DNA of 50,842 nt from an uncultured Muribaculaceae bacterium (GTDB lineage Bacteria; Bacteroidota; Bacteroidia; Bacteroidales; Muribaculaceae). A program made the position numbers and the translations under genes. Positions 1-7,495 of this stretch are shown piece after piece; position 1 is the stretch's first letter, and each line of letters begins with the position of its first letter. The stretch lies in the NCBI GenBank assembly GCA_910584495.1, contig CAJUAR010000011.1, positions 1-50,842 of the forward strand, read 5' to 3'. The notes under the pieces were generated by a model. That model was not told where the DNA came from and did not search any database. It saw nothing but the letters and a program-made list of their open reading frames with translations.

Positions 1-52
1 GCGCGCCACGTTCGGGACGTGGAGGTCGGAAGTTCGAGTCTTCTCACCCCGA
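1..52 (+). tRNA. tRNA-Pro (anticodon CGG), 5' end cut off by the window
   Basis: The 3' two-thirds of a tRNA is present. The anticodon stem CCACG (6-10) pairs with CGTGG (18-22) around the seven-base loop TTCGGGA, giving anticodon CGG for proline. The T arm GGAAG (28-32)/CTTCT (40-44) encloses TTCGAGT. The 3' acceptor strand CACCCCG occupies 45-51, with discriminator A at 52. CCA is not encoded. The D arm is only partly visible and the 5' acceptor strand lies outside the window. Confidence 0.93.
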
Positions 53-64
53 CTAAATTTTAGT

Positions 65-101
65 AAATGGGTTTAGCTCAATGAGTTAAGCCCATTTTTT
101 T
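65..101 (+). terminator. Rho-independent terminator of tRNA-Pro
   Basis: ATGGG (67-71) and the following bases pair with CCCAT (91-95) in a long stem with two G-U type pairs, around a small loop near 78-83. A run of seven T follows (95-101). It sits 13 bases after the tRNA. Confidence 0.85.
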
Positions 102-210
102 AGTTGCCGGAATTAAAACGTACGCATAAAAATTTTGAACAGCACCGAAATTTTGCTTGTCTCTGGAAATCGGTGCATAATAATGTTAATATAATTCTTA
201 TTATAATATT

Positions 211-241
211 ATTGTTATTTGAAAAACTTTCCGTACCTTTG
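211..241 (+). promoter_or_regulatory. Promoter of the mazEF-type operon
   Basis: The -7 box TACCTTTG (234-241) matches the Bacteroidetes consensus TAnnTTTG. An ATTG at 211-214 lies 19 bp upstream as the -33 element. A perfect TTTG at 218-221 is also present, but only 12 bp away. Expected transcription start is about 245, giving a leader of about 70 bases before the ATG at 316. Confidence 0.6.
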
Positions 242-315
242 CATTGTTGAACAGAAGCCAGAGCTATTTCTGTTTTATTAAAGGTAATTTTCAGATACAC
301 AAAAACTTCAAGATT

Positions 316-564
316 ATGTTAGCAAAAGTTTCTCAAGTCGGTACATCGGTAGGGGTAATCATCCCCCGGTATATCGCGACAGAAGGCGGATTTACTAAGG
401 GTTCGTATGTAAACATTGAATTTTCGAACAATCAAATTATCATATCAAAACCCAAGACTGTACGCGAGGGCTGGGCAGCCGCATTCGCTCAATATGCGAA
501 AGAAGGAGAAGATGCGACGCTGCTGCCGGATTATCTTGACAGTGAGGCCGTAGAGTTGATGTAA
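316..564 (+). CDS. MazE/AbrB-fold antitoxin
   Basis: An 82-residue protein with an N-terminal swapped-hairpin (AbrB/SpoVT) DNA-binding domain: AKVSQVGTSVGVIIPRYI, then a short segment on binding and strand pairing (GSYVNIEFSNNQIIISKP). The C-terminal half is acidic, as in antitoxins that thread through a MazF dimer. The ATG at 316 is chosen over an in-frame start at 244 because the domain begins there and 244 falls at the predicted transcription start. It lies 38 bases ahead of a MazF-type toxin gene, so it should neutralise that toxin and repress the shared promoter. Family membership is seen in sequence; pairing is inferred from context. Confidence 0.85.
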   Translation: MLAKVSQVGTSVGVIIPRYIATEGGFTKGSYVNIEFSNNQIIISKPKTVREGWAAAFAQYAKEGEDATLLPDYLDSEAVELM

Positions 565-602
565 ACGCTGTTTCTGTTCAACGTATAAACTTACAAAATC
601 TT

Positions 603-935
603 ATGAACAAATTTCATTTACACGTAGTCAATTTAGACCCCACAGTAGGAGCCGAAATGCAAAAGACAAGGCCTTGCCTGATTGTATCTCCCGATGAGAT
701 TAATGCTTATCTGAAGACTGTTATTATCGTACCATTGACTTCCGCACAAAGAGGTTTGCCCACGAGGATATTGATAAGAGCAACAGATAAAAGCGGATTG
801 GCTAACGACAGTTACGCAGCTCTTGACCAGATAAAGACCGTCGACAAATCAAGATTGTCAGGCCCGATTGGAGAGATTTCCGAAGCCGAAAAACATGCTG
901 TTTCGGAGATTCTCAAAGAGATGTTCGATTATTGA
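603..935 (+). CDS. MazF/PemK-type endoribonuclease toxin
   Basis: A 110-residue MazF-family protein, the usual length. Family signatures are NLDPTVGAE near the N-terminus, KTRPCLIVSP (Arg23), VPLTS (Thr46), and DSYAALDQIKTVDKSRL in the last strand region. Arg and Thr at these positions are the catalytic pair of MazF mRNA interferases, which cut single-stranded RNA at short motifs. The N-terminus lacks the usual Gly-Asp-Ile opening but is otherwise complete. It follows the antitoxin gene in the same operon. The cut-site specificity cannot be read from sequence. Confidence 0.9.
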   Translation: MNKFHLHVVNLDPTVGAEMQKTRPCLIVSPDEINAYLKTVIIVPLTSAQRGLPTRILIRATDKSGLANDSYAALDQIKTVDKSRLSGPIGEISEAEKHAVSEILKEMFDY

Positions 936-943
936 ACTTATTA

Positions 944-1120
944 AAGTTTCGCAAGCTTTAAGGCTTGCAAAACTTAGGTTAAAAGGGTTATGAGCCTGTG
1001 GCTCAGGTTAAGAATTATGGATAAATTAACCTGTTGCTTAACAACATAACCCATCGCTGCAAGCGATATAACCCGTTGCTTTAGCAACATAACCTTCAAG
1101 TGAAGCTTGCGAAACTTGAA
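944..1120. repeat. Array of short hairpins separated by ATAACC-type spacers
   Basis: At least six consecutive palindromes follow mazF. They are AAGTTTCGCAAGC/GCTTGCAAAACTT (944-975, one mismatch), TGAGCC/GGCTCA (991-1005), TGTTG/CAACA (1032-1046), ATCGCT/AGCGAT (1053-1067), GTTGC/GCAAC (1075-1088) and TTCAAGT/ACTTGAA (1095-1120). Stems differ, but most are joined by ATAACC or ATAACCC; the second hairpin has the spacer in inverted form (GGGTTAT). The 14-mer AAGCTTGCGAAACT occurs at 1103-1116 and 1174-1187, and inverted at 945-958. No coding potential is seen. Confidence 0.75.
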
Positions 1121-1141
1121 TGAACTTAAAACAAATTTAGG

Positions 1142-1170
1142 CAGCCGCACACCTTCCGGCTGTTTTTTTT
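1142..1170 (+). terminator. Rho-independent terminator after the hairpin array
   Basis: CAGCCG (1142-1147) pairs with CGGCTG (1157-1162) around a nine-base loop and is followed by eight T. It points rightward and should end transcription from mazEF before the convergent yigZ operon. Confidence 0.8.
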
Positions 1171-1193
1171 GAGAAGCTTGCGAAACTGCATGG

Positions 1194-1784
1194 TCAGAAT
1201 GTCACACCGTCGATGTCTTCGAGGCGCGCTCGCAGAGGCGCGGCGTTGTCGGCCGGTGTGCTCAGTGTCATGGAGCAGCTGTTGTCGAAATCCTGGGCCA
1301 TTATCTTGGCATCGGCGTTCTTGACCAGGCGCATCACATCGTTCATGGCCATGTAGGGGAAGTTGAAAGTTAGCTCGGCCATTGCATGACGTTCCTCTAT
1401 GTTTGCGGCTTCGAGAGCCTCGCGTGCCGCCTGGCGGTAGGCCACGATGAGGCCCGAGGTACCGAGCTTGATGCCGCCGAAGTATCTCACCACCACCACC
1501 ACCACATCTGTCAGTCCCAGCGAGTTGATTTGTCCCAGTATGGGTTTGCCGGCAGTGCCCGAAGGCTCGCCGTTGTCGCTGCTGAGAAATTCCTTTCGCT
1601 CAGGCCCGAGCATGTATGCCCAGCAGACATGCCGTGCGTCGTAGTATTCTTTGCGGTATGCGGCAATTATTTCCTTTGCTTGGTCGGCGGTGCACACGGG
1701 ATGGGCGAAGGAGAGAAATTTGCTCATTTTTTCTCTCACAACGCCCTCCGAAGGTGCTGTTATGGTCAGATAACTGTCGGCCAT
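1194..1784 (-). CDS. yigZ: YigZ / IMPACT-family protein
   Basis: A 196-residue protein of the YigZ/IMPACT family (UPF0029 N-terminal domain). Hallmarks are DARHVCWAYMLG, DNGEPSGTAGKPIL and VVVVRYFGGIKLGTSGLI, followed by the small C-terminal ferredoxin-like domain. Bacterial members are linked to translation and proline-peptide hydrolysis, but the role is not settled. The ATG at 1784 is chosen because the frame upstream overlaps cydB and shows no family similarity. It starts 2 bases after the cydB stop, so it is the last gene of the cyd operon; the functional link to cytochrome bd is unclear. Confidence 0.9.
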   Translation of the reverse strand: MADSYLTITAPSEGVVREKMSKFLSFAHPVCTADQAKEIIAAYRKEYYDARHVCWAYMLGPERKEFLSSDNGEPSGTAGKPILGQINSLGLTDVVVVVVRYFGGIKLGTSGLIVAYRQAAREALEAANIEERHAMAELTFNFPYMAMNDVMRLVKNADAKIMAQDFDNSCSMTLSTPADNAAPLRARLEDIDGVTF

Positions 1785-1786
1785 TT

Positions 1787-2926
1787 TTAGTATTGGTGTG
1801 TGTCTTTTTTCAGTTCGGCTTCGCTGATGCCTCCGGCGTTCATGCTGCGCCACACATAGAAGATGTAGGCCAGCACAAAAGGAACGAGAATAGACACCCA
1901 GCTCATGACAGTGAGAGTAAACTCGCTCGACGAGCTGTTGGCAAGGCAGAGCGACGACTGTGCGTCGATGGTCGAGGGCAGGTAGGCTGTGTTGTTGTAG
2001 CCGGCAATGCAGAAGAGCACCACAACGACTGCCACTACACCTATGCCTCCCCACCAAATGCCGGCACGCCATTTGTTGTCGAAAGCTGTGCGGAAAACTG
2101 CGTAGAGCACGGCCACGACACCAAGAAGGAAGATGACGGCGAGCCACCACATTTCCAGCAGGTTGTTCAGGTAGATGTATGGTTCTTTTTCGAAGATTCC
2201 ATACACATTCTTATAGCCCGGTGTGGTGAGGAGCACCACGGTGAAACCCACAAAGAGTAGGGCGAAGATAATGCCGTTTGCAAGTGTGCTGCGGCGCATG
2301 CGCGAGGTGAGGCCTTCGTCGCCGGTAATGTTGTTGATAAAATACATGGCTGCAAGGGTGCGGGCAAGAAAGAACACGGCAAAGCCCAGAAGAAGGTTCT
2401 GCCAGCATGCTATGGCCTCGAGGCCGTGCGATGGCGCCCATTGCGAAATTACGGGGGCGGCAACATCGAGGATGTTGGTTTTGCCCACGGTGAAGGCTCC
2501 GCCGAAAAAGAATGTGCCAACGGCCACGCCGAGCAGCACACAGCCGAACAGACCGTTGAACATCAGGAAGAAATCGTAGACTTTGCGGCCATAGACGTTT
2601 CCCTGCTTGCGGCGGAATTCGTAGCTCACTGCCTGGAGCACGAAGCTGAGAAGAATGAGCATCCACAGCCAGTAGGCACCGCCGAAACTGGTGCTGTAGA
2701 ACAAGGGGAAGGAGGCAAAGAATGCTCCGCCGAACACAACGAGCGTGGTATAGGTAAACTCCCATTTGCGGCCCAGCGAGTTGACCATCACCTGGCGGCG
2801 GCCTTCGCTAAGACGGGAGCAAAGCATCGACTGACCGCCTTGCACAAAGAGCAGGAAAACGAGCACGCCTCCCAGAACGGCTATGAGGAGCCACCAGTAG
2901 TTTTGCAATATTTCGAGTTTCTCCAT
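1787..2926 (-). CDS. cydB: Cytochrome bd quinol oxidase subunit II (CydB)
   Basis: A 379-residue polytopic membrane protein, the same length as E. coli CydB, with about eight or nine hydrophobic segments. It opens with YWWLLIAVLGGVLVFLLFVQGGQSML, and the Gly-Gly-Gln-Ser segment matches the family N-terminus. CydB partners CydA in the cytoplasmic membrane to reduce oxygen to water with quinol as donor. It starts 2 bases after the cydA stop. No frameshift or missing segment is seen. Confidence 0.95.
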   Translation of the reverse strand: MEKLEILQNYWWLLIAVLGGVLVFLLFVQGGQSMLCSRLSEGRRQVMVNSLGRKWEFTYTTLVVFGGAFFASFPLFYSTSFGGAYWLWMLILLSFVLQAVSYEFRRKQGNVYGRKVYDFFLMFNGLFGCVLLGVAVGTFFFGGAFTVGKTNILDVAAPVISQWAPSHGLEAIACWQNLLLGFAVFFLARTLAAMYFINNITGDEGLTSRMRRSTLANGIIFALLFVGFTVVLLTTPGYKNVYGIFEKEPYIYLNNLLEMWWLAVIFLLGVVAVLYAVFRTAFDNKWRAGIWWGGIGVVAVVVVLFCIAGYNNTAYLPSTIDAQSSLCLANSSSSEFTLTVMSWVSILVPFVLAYIFYVWRSMNAGGISEAELKKDTHQY

Positions 2927-2928
2927 GG

Positions 2929-4491
2929 TCAGTGTGTTTTTTCGATGTTTTGTTTGGATGAGTTATAGATGAACCGGAGCATGATGCTGATTTCGGCAAT
3001 GAGCAGCGCCGTGAAGATGGCGGCGAAAATCCAGAAGGTGAGCTGCACCGACGAGCCGGGCACGCCGCTGACGGCTGCCGTTGTGGGCATAAGGTCCTGG
3101 ATTACCCATGGCTGGCGGCCTACTTCGGCAACAATCCATCCGGCCTGGCTGCACACCCACACAACGGCCACGCTGAGGATGCCCAGCCGGCAGAACCATT
3201 TGTTTTCGAGCAGGGTGCGGCGTTTGTAGCTCAATGCAAGGGCTATGGCCAGAAACAGCAGCAGATAGCCGCCGGCCATTACCATGATGTGGAAAGAATA
3301 GAAGGTGAGGCCCACCGGCGGAACTGCGTCGCGGGCATCGGAAAGATAGCCGTAGCCGAAGTAGCGGAAGTTTTTCTTCACATCGGCGGCGGCGGCTTCC
3401 ATGGTGCGTGTGTCGCCGGCGGCACGCGCTTCGTTGTAGATGCGCAGGGCGTTGCGCGCTTCGCGCCCCTTGACCATCTTGTCGGCATAGCTCATGCCGT
3501 AGACGGTGTCGCCGGCCTCGCTTATGCTGCGGCCGCTGATCAGGTCGTTGATGCCTGGAACAAAGTGCTTGTCGTCGAGATATATAAGGTAGGAAAGTCC
3601 TTTGGGAATTTCTATTTTCCATGCCATAGGGTCGGAGGGAGTGTCCTCGGCATTGCTTTTGAGCATGCCGACAGCCACAAGACCTTGGCCGACAGAGCCT
3701 TCGTAGAGGCCTTCCATGGCGGCGAGCTTCATGGGCTGTACTTGCGAAACCACCACTGCCGAGCCATGGCCGCTCCACATGGTGAGAAGCAGGCCGATAA
3801 AGCCGACCATGGCCCCTATGTGCAGCGATTTTTTGAAAGCCTCAACATTGCTTTTGCGCATCAGATACCAGCAGCTCACACCCACCACGAACACTCCGGC
3901 AAGGGCCCAGCCGCTGGTGACGGCGTGGATGAATTTGTTAACGGCCACAGGATTGAGAACTACGGCCCAGAAGTCGTCCATCACGTTGCGCATCTGCGCA
4001 GGGTCGAACTCCATGCCCACCGGCGACTGCATCCAGGCGTTGGCAATGAGAATCCACAGTGCCGACAGCGACACGCCCAGGGCTGTGAGCCATGTGGCGG
4101 CAAGGTGGAAGCCGCGGCTGAACTTGTTCCAGCCAAAGAACATCACGGCAACGAATGTGGCTTCCATGAAGAATGCCAGCAGACCCTCTATGGCAAGCGG
4201 GGCTCCGAAAATGTCGCCTACAAACCAGCTGTAGTTCGACCAGTTGGTGCCGAATTCAAATTCGAGGATGAGACCGGTGGCAACGCCGCAGGCAAAATTG
4301 ATTCCGAAGAGCGTCATCCAGTATTTTGTGATACCTTTCCAGCGTTCTTTGCCGGTCCTCACATACACCGATTCCATGATTGCCACAATCAGCGACAGTC
4401 CGATGGTGAGGGGCACGAAGAGCCAGTGGTACATGGCTGTGAGGGCAAACTGCGCTCGCGACCAGTCGACTAAGCCTATCAAATCGTTCAT
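2929..4491 (-). CDS. cydA: Cytochrome bd quinol oxidase subunit I (CydA)
   Basis: A 520-residue subunit carrying all three haems. His22 (in ALTAMYHWLFVPLTIG), His189 (VNKFIHAVTSG) and Met403 (FYSFHIMV) correspond to the haem ligands His19, His186 and Met393 of E. coli. Glu102 and Glu110 (APLAIEGLLAFFMEA) match the proton-channel acids. Lys255 and Glu260 (QPMKLAAMEGL) open a long quinol-binding loop of about 130 residues, so this is an L-type CydA. High oxygen affinity of the family fits microaerobic respiration in the gut. It lies 12 bases downstream of the DUF4492 gene. Confidence 0.97.
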   Translation of the reverse strand: MNDLIGLVDWSRAQFALTAMYHWLFVPLTIGLSLIVAIMESVYVRTGKERWKGITKYWMTLFGINFACGVATGLILEFEFGTNWSNYSWFVGDIFGAPLAIEGLLAFFMEATFVAVMFFGWNKFSRGFHLAATWLTALGVSLSALWILIANAWMQSPVGMEFDPAQMRNVMDDFWAVVLNPVAVNKFIHAVTSGWALAGVFVVGVSCWYLMRKSNVEAFKKSLHIGAMVGFIGLLLTMWSGHGSAVVVSQVQPMKLAAMEGLYEGSVGQGLVAVGMLKSNAEDTPSDPMAWKIEIPKGLSYLIYLDDKHFVPGINDLISGRSISEAGDTVYGMSYADKMVKGREARNALRIYNEARAAGDTRTMEAAAADVKKNFRYFGYGYLSDARDAVPPVGLTFYSFHIMVMAGGYLLLFLAIALALSYKRRTLLENKWFCRLGILSVAVVWVCSQAGWIVAEVGRQPWVIQDLMPTTAAVSGVPGSSVQLTFWIFAAIFTALLIAEISIMLRFIYNSSKQNIEKTH

Positions 4492-4503
4492 AATTTCGTT
4501 TTG

Positions 4504-4761
4504 TTATTTTGGATTAATGTTTTTCACGGTGTGGCACGGCTCCGGTGCCGGGGCTGCAAGATGTTGGCGCACGGCGGCGGCACGTTCTGCGTCGGTGTCG
4601 TAGTCGCGCTTCAGGATGTCCGGGAAGAAGAAGAGTTTGAGCACGACAAAGAACAGGAAAAGTTTGACAAGGATGAGCACCCACAGGCCGCGGCCTATGG
4701 TCATGTTGCGGAAGCCCTCCACATACATGCTCGCTATTCTATGGCAGAGGCTCTCTCTCAT
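4504..4761 (-). CDS. DUF4492 small membrane protein, cyd-associated
   Basis: An 85-residue protein with one hydrophobic helix (about 25-45, LWVLILVKLFLFFVVLKLFF) after an amphipathic start containing YVEGFRNMTIGRGLW, the DUF4492 signature. In Bacteroidetes this family sits directly upstream of cydAB, as here (12 bases). By position and size it may act like the small accessory subunits CydX/CydS of other bd oxidases, but that is inference. The tail after residue 55 is soluble and variable. Confidence 0.85.
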   Translation of the reverse strand: MRESLCHRIASMYVEGFRNMTIGRGLWVLILVKLFLFFVVLKLFFFPDILKRDYDTDAERAAAVRQHLAAPAPEPCHTVKNINPK

Positions 4762-4764
4762 GGT

Positions 4765-5709
4765 TCATTTTTTGTTTGTGGCTTGTGCAAGGGCATCGCG
4801 GTGGAGCTGTTCCGATTCTTCTTCGCGGTGGGTTTTCATGCGCACCTTCATCTCGTCGAATCCTTTGCCGTAAACGCCGTTGACGTTGGCCTGGGTGGTG
4901 AAGGCGTCGGGGTCGATGCTTTTGACAATGCGGGATATGGTCACCGATTCAATCTTGCGGCACATCACCAGAAGAACTTTCACTTCCTTCTTGGAGTACC
5001 ATCCCATGCCGGTGAGCACTGTGCAGCCGCGTTTGGCCTCGTTGTTGATGGCCGTGGCAATTTCTTCCCACTTGGTGGAGAATATTGTGAATTGCACGGC
5101 CTGGCGGTTGGTGTTGATAATGGTGTCGGCTACATAGGAGCACAGGAAGAGAACCACAAAGCCATAGACAACAAGGTCGATTTGGTGGAAAAGAAAATAC
5201 GACGACGAGATGATGCACATATCATTGTAGAGCATGGTGCGCCCCACTGTGACATTGGTATATTTCTGCACCATGGCGGCTACTATGTCGGTGCCGCCGC
5301 TCGAACCATTGTGGGTGAACGCCAGGCCGACTCCGACGCCGGCCATTATGCCGCCCAATATCACGTTCATTACCGGCTCGGGGGTCAAAGGCCCGTCGAA
5401 CATGGGCTGGAAAATGCCGATGAACACCGAAATCATTGTCGCTCCGTAGATGGTGCCTAACACAAAGCGTTTGCCCACAACTTTATAGGCTATGGCAAGA
5501 AGCAGTAGGTTGAGGGCATACTGGGAGATGGCCACGGGGATGCCCAATGTGAAATAGGCAATGGTGCCTATGCCGGCAAGACCGCCGATCACCACTTTCT
5601 CAGGCAGGATGAATGCGCAAAAACCAAGGGCATAGGTGGCCATGCCGAGGGTGATGAAGAAATAGTCGCGCGCGCTGCGCCAGAGGTTGTTTTTATGGTA
5701 GAAACTCAT
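4765..5709 (-). CDS. YitT-family membrane protein (DUF2179)
   Basis: A 314-residue protein with about five to six N-terminal membrane helices (DYFFITLGMATYALGF; VVIGGLAGIGTIAYF; GIMAGVGVGLAFTHNGSSGGTDI) and a cytoplasmic DUF2179 domain (about 220-295: MCRKIESVTISRIVKSIDPDAF). This is the YitT/YvjA architecture; the transported substrate is unknown. The charged C-terminus (HREEESEQLHRD) is unremarkable. The start overlaps the upstream stop by four bases, and the DUF4492 gene follows after 3 bases, so it is co-transcribed with cydAB. Confidence 0.88.
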   Translation of the reverse strand: MSFYHKNNLWRSARDYFFITLGMATYALGFCAFILPEKVVIGGLAGIGTIAYFTLGIPVAISQYALNLLLLAIAYKVVGKRFVLGTIYGATMISVFIGIFQPMFDGPLTPEPVMNVILGGIMAGVGVGLAFTHNGSSGGTDIVAAMVQKYTNVTVGRTMLYNDMCIISSSYFLFHQIDLVVYGFVVLFLCSYVADTIINTNRQAVQFTIFSTKWEEIATAINNEAKRGCTVLTGMGWYSKKEVKVLLVMCRKIESVTISRIVKSIDPDAFTTQANVNGVYGKGFDEMKVRMKTHREEESEQLHRDALAQATNKK

Positions 5710-6950
5710 TTGTCTGTGTTTTTTTCTTTGTTTTGTGGGCTTAGGCGTATTGCCTTGGCCGGTATAAGTATGGCAATCATCACTGCAAGATATACTCCTA
5801 TCATCATCAGATGGAGGCGTCCGCTGTCGGGCGATTCAAGGCTTTCGATTCCGCCGGGGGTGTCGAGCAGGGCTTTGTCGAAGCTCTGAAGCGATATTTT
5901 CCACTCAATCACGCCGTTGCGTGTAAATACAAGGGCTTTGGGACCGCGAACAAGTTGCTGCAGCGACGTGGCATCGGCTGTGAATACGGGGTAGACGGGG
6001 CGGCGCCATTCGCACCACTCGTCGAATGTGTCGCCGGTAGATCCCAGAACTGCCATAAATTCTATTCCCTCCTTTTGGCACACGGTGTTGAGCTCGTTGA
6101 CCAAGTGCTCGTAGGTGAGGCGTTTAGGCTCAACCGTGCTTACAACCAGCCACAGCTGTCGGCCTTCGTCGTTCACCACTTCGTCGCTTACTTCTTCGCC
6201 GGCGGCATTGAAAATGGCAATACCGCTGTCGAAGTCGCCGACGGCGGTCTGTTCTTCTTCAACAAAGGTCCATGTGCTGTCCGGTAGCTCGTCAAGCCCG
6301 AAGCGGCGCAGCTCGCCATTGCGCTCATAAAGCAGAAGCTCGGTGTCGCCGCCTTCGCCCGGGGCAAAAATGCGTGTGCCGGTGTGGTAGGGACGGAAGT
6401 CGACAAGGGGCTGCAAGCGATAGCCTGTTATGGCCATCAGCAGCGGAAGGGTGGTGCTGGCTGTTATCACCAGCCACTGCGAGGGGGCAGGGTAGAGCCC
6501 CTTCACTCCGGCGTTTTTCACCAGTAGAAAGACCACCACGGCTGTAAGGACCACGTTTTTCCACATCGTGGCAGCGTTGGAGAGCTTAAGAAAGTCGCCG
6601 AAGCATCCGCAGTCGTCAACAGGATTGTAGAGGTAGATATAAACAGTCAGTGGCAGCATGCCGGCCATCATGGCAGTCGCCACCAAGGGCGTTGCGTGGC
6701 GCAGACAGCCCGTGGCAAGCAGAACGCCGGTAACAAACTCTACGCATGCAAGGCTCACGCAGCCGGCCACTATGGCCTCGTGGGGCACGTAGTCTATGCC
6801 CCAGGCTGCAAGGTATTCGCCCGTCTTGAGCACAAAACCCCAGGGATCGATGGCCTTTGCCCAGCCCGATATAATGAAGACAGCCCCGGCTGCGAGACGC
6901 GCAGCCCATACGGCTGCAATGTTAAGCCGACGTAGTGTCCCGCTTTTCAT
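5706..6950 (-). CDS. DoxX/MauE-type membrane protein with thioredoxin-like C-terminal domain (BT_3928-like)
   Basis: A 414-residue protein. Residues 1-160 hold four membrane helices of DoxX/MauE type (AGAVFIISGWAKAIDPWGF at the start) and the family motif DDCGCFGDFL with two cysteines, suggesting thiol or quinone redox work in the membrane. About 200-370 form a periplasmic domain resembling a thioredoxin fold without an obvious CxxC. A last membrane helix (about 380-400) precedes a basic tail. It overlaps the upstream DUF1599 gene by 29 bases and yitT by 4. The Bacteroidetes family is known only by locus-type names; the function is not established. Confidence 0.78.
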   Translation of the reverse strand: MKSGTLRRLNIAAVWAARLAAGAVFIISGWAKAIDPWGFVLKTGEYLAAWGIDYVPHEAIVAGCVSLACVEFVTGVLLATGCLRHATPLVATAMMAGMLPLTVYIYLYNPVDDCGCFGDFLKLSNAATMWKNVVLTAVVVFLLVKNAGVKGLYPAPSQWLVITASTTLPLLMAITGYRLQPLVDFRPYHTGTRIFAPGEGGDTELLLYERNGELRRFGLDELPDSTWTFVEEEQTAVGDFDSGIAIFNAAGEEVSDEVVNDEGRQLWLVVSTVEPKRLTYEHLVNELNTVCQKEGIEFMAVLGSTGDTFDEWCEWRRPVYPVFTADATSLQQLVRGPKALVFTRNGVIEWKISLQSFDKALLDTPGGIESLESPDSGRLHLMMIGVYLAVMIAILIPAKAIRLSPQNKEKNTDK

Positions 6951-7494
6951 CGCCTAATTTGATTAGCGCAAAAATGGCGTAGTTGATTATATCGAAATAG
7001 TTGGCATCGATGCCTTCCGACACCGTTGTCACTCCTTTGTGGTCTTCTATTTCCTTGGTGCGTTCAATTTTTGTCAGTATAAGGTCGTCGAACGACAGCA
7101 CACGCATGCTGCGCCATGCCTCGCCGTAGTCCTGGTTCTTGGCCTCCATCAGGCGGCGTGCCTCGTCGGCTATGCCGTCGTAAAGCTCCAGGGCGCGCTC
7201 GCAGATAATGTCCTTGGTGTCGGCATATCCAAGCCGCAGCTGTATGATGCCTATTATGCCGTAGTTGACAATGGCCATGAACTCAGGCACGATGCCTTCG
7301 CCCACGGCGCTGACACCGCTGGTCTGAAGGGTGCGTATGCGTTTGGCTTTGATAAACAGCTGGTCGGTGATGGCCTCGGGACGCATGATGCGCCACGACG
7401 GTCCGTAGTCGCCGAGCTTGGCCTCGTACACTCTGCGGCAGCGCGACAGGGCCTCTGCATATTCACTGGCTGTCTTTTCTTTGTCTGGTTCCAT
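6922..7494 (-). CDS. DUF1599 protein with two tandem DUF1599 units
   Basis: A 190-residue soluble protein made of two homologous halves. YGPSWRIMRPEAITDQLFIKA is matched in the second half by YGEAWRSMRVLSFDDLI, and EGIVPEFMAIVNYGIIGIIQL by EGIDANYFDIINYAIFALIKL. The domain is described in the literature as a putative nucleotide-modification-associated family, but no activity is established here. It starts 1 base after the upstream stop and overlaps the next gene by 29 bases, implying translational coupling. Confidence 0.82.
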   Translation of the reverse strand: MEPDKEKTASEYAEALSRCRRVYEAKLGDYGPSWRIMRPEAITDQLFIKAKRIRTLQTSGVSAVGEGIVPEFMAIVNYGIIGIIQLRLGYADTKDIICERALELYDGIADEARRLMEAKNQDYGEAWRSMRVLSFDDLILTKIERTKEIEDHKGVTTVSEGIDANYFDIINYAIFALIKLGDEKRDTTSA

Positions 7495-7495
7495 C

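Noticed and set aside
33..52. tRNA 3' end as an attachment site with a duplicate downstream
   Set aside because: No second copy of the tRNA end was seen in the window, and no integrase gene is present.
944..1120. CRISPR array
   Set aside because: The constant parts are only 6-7 bases and the variable parts are palindromes of unequal length.
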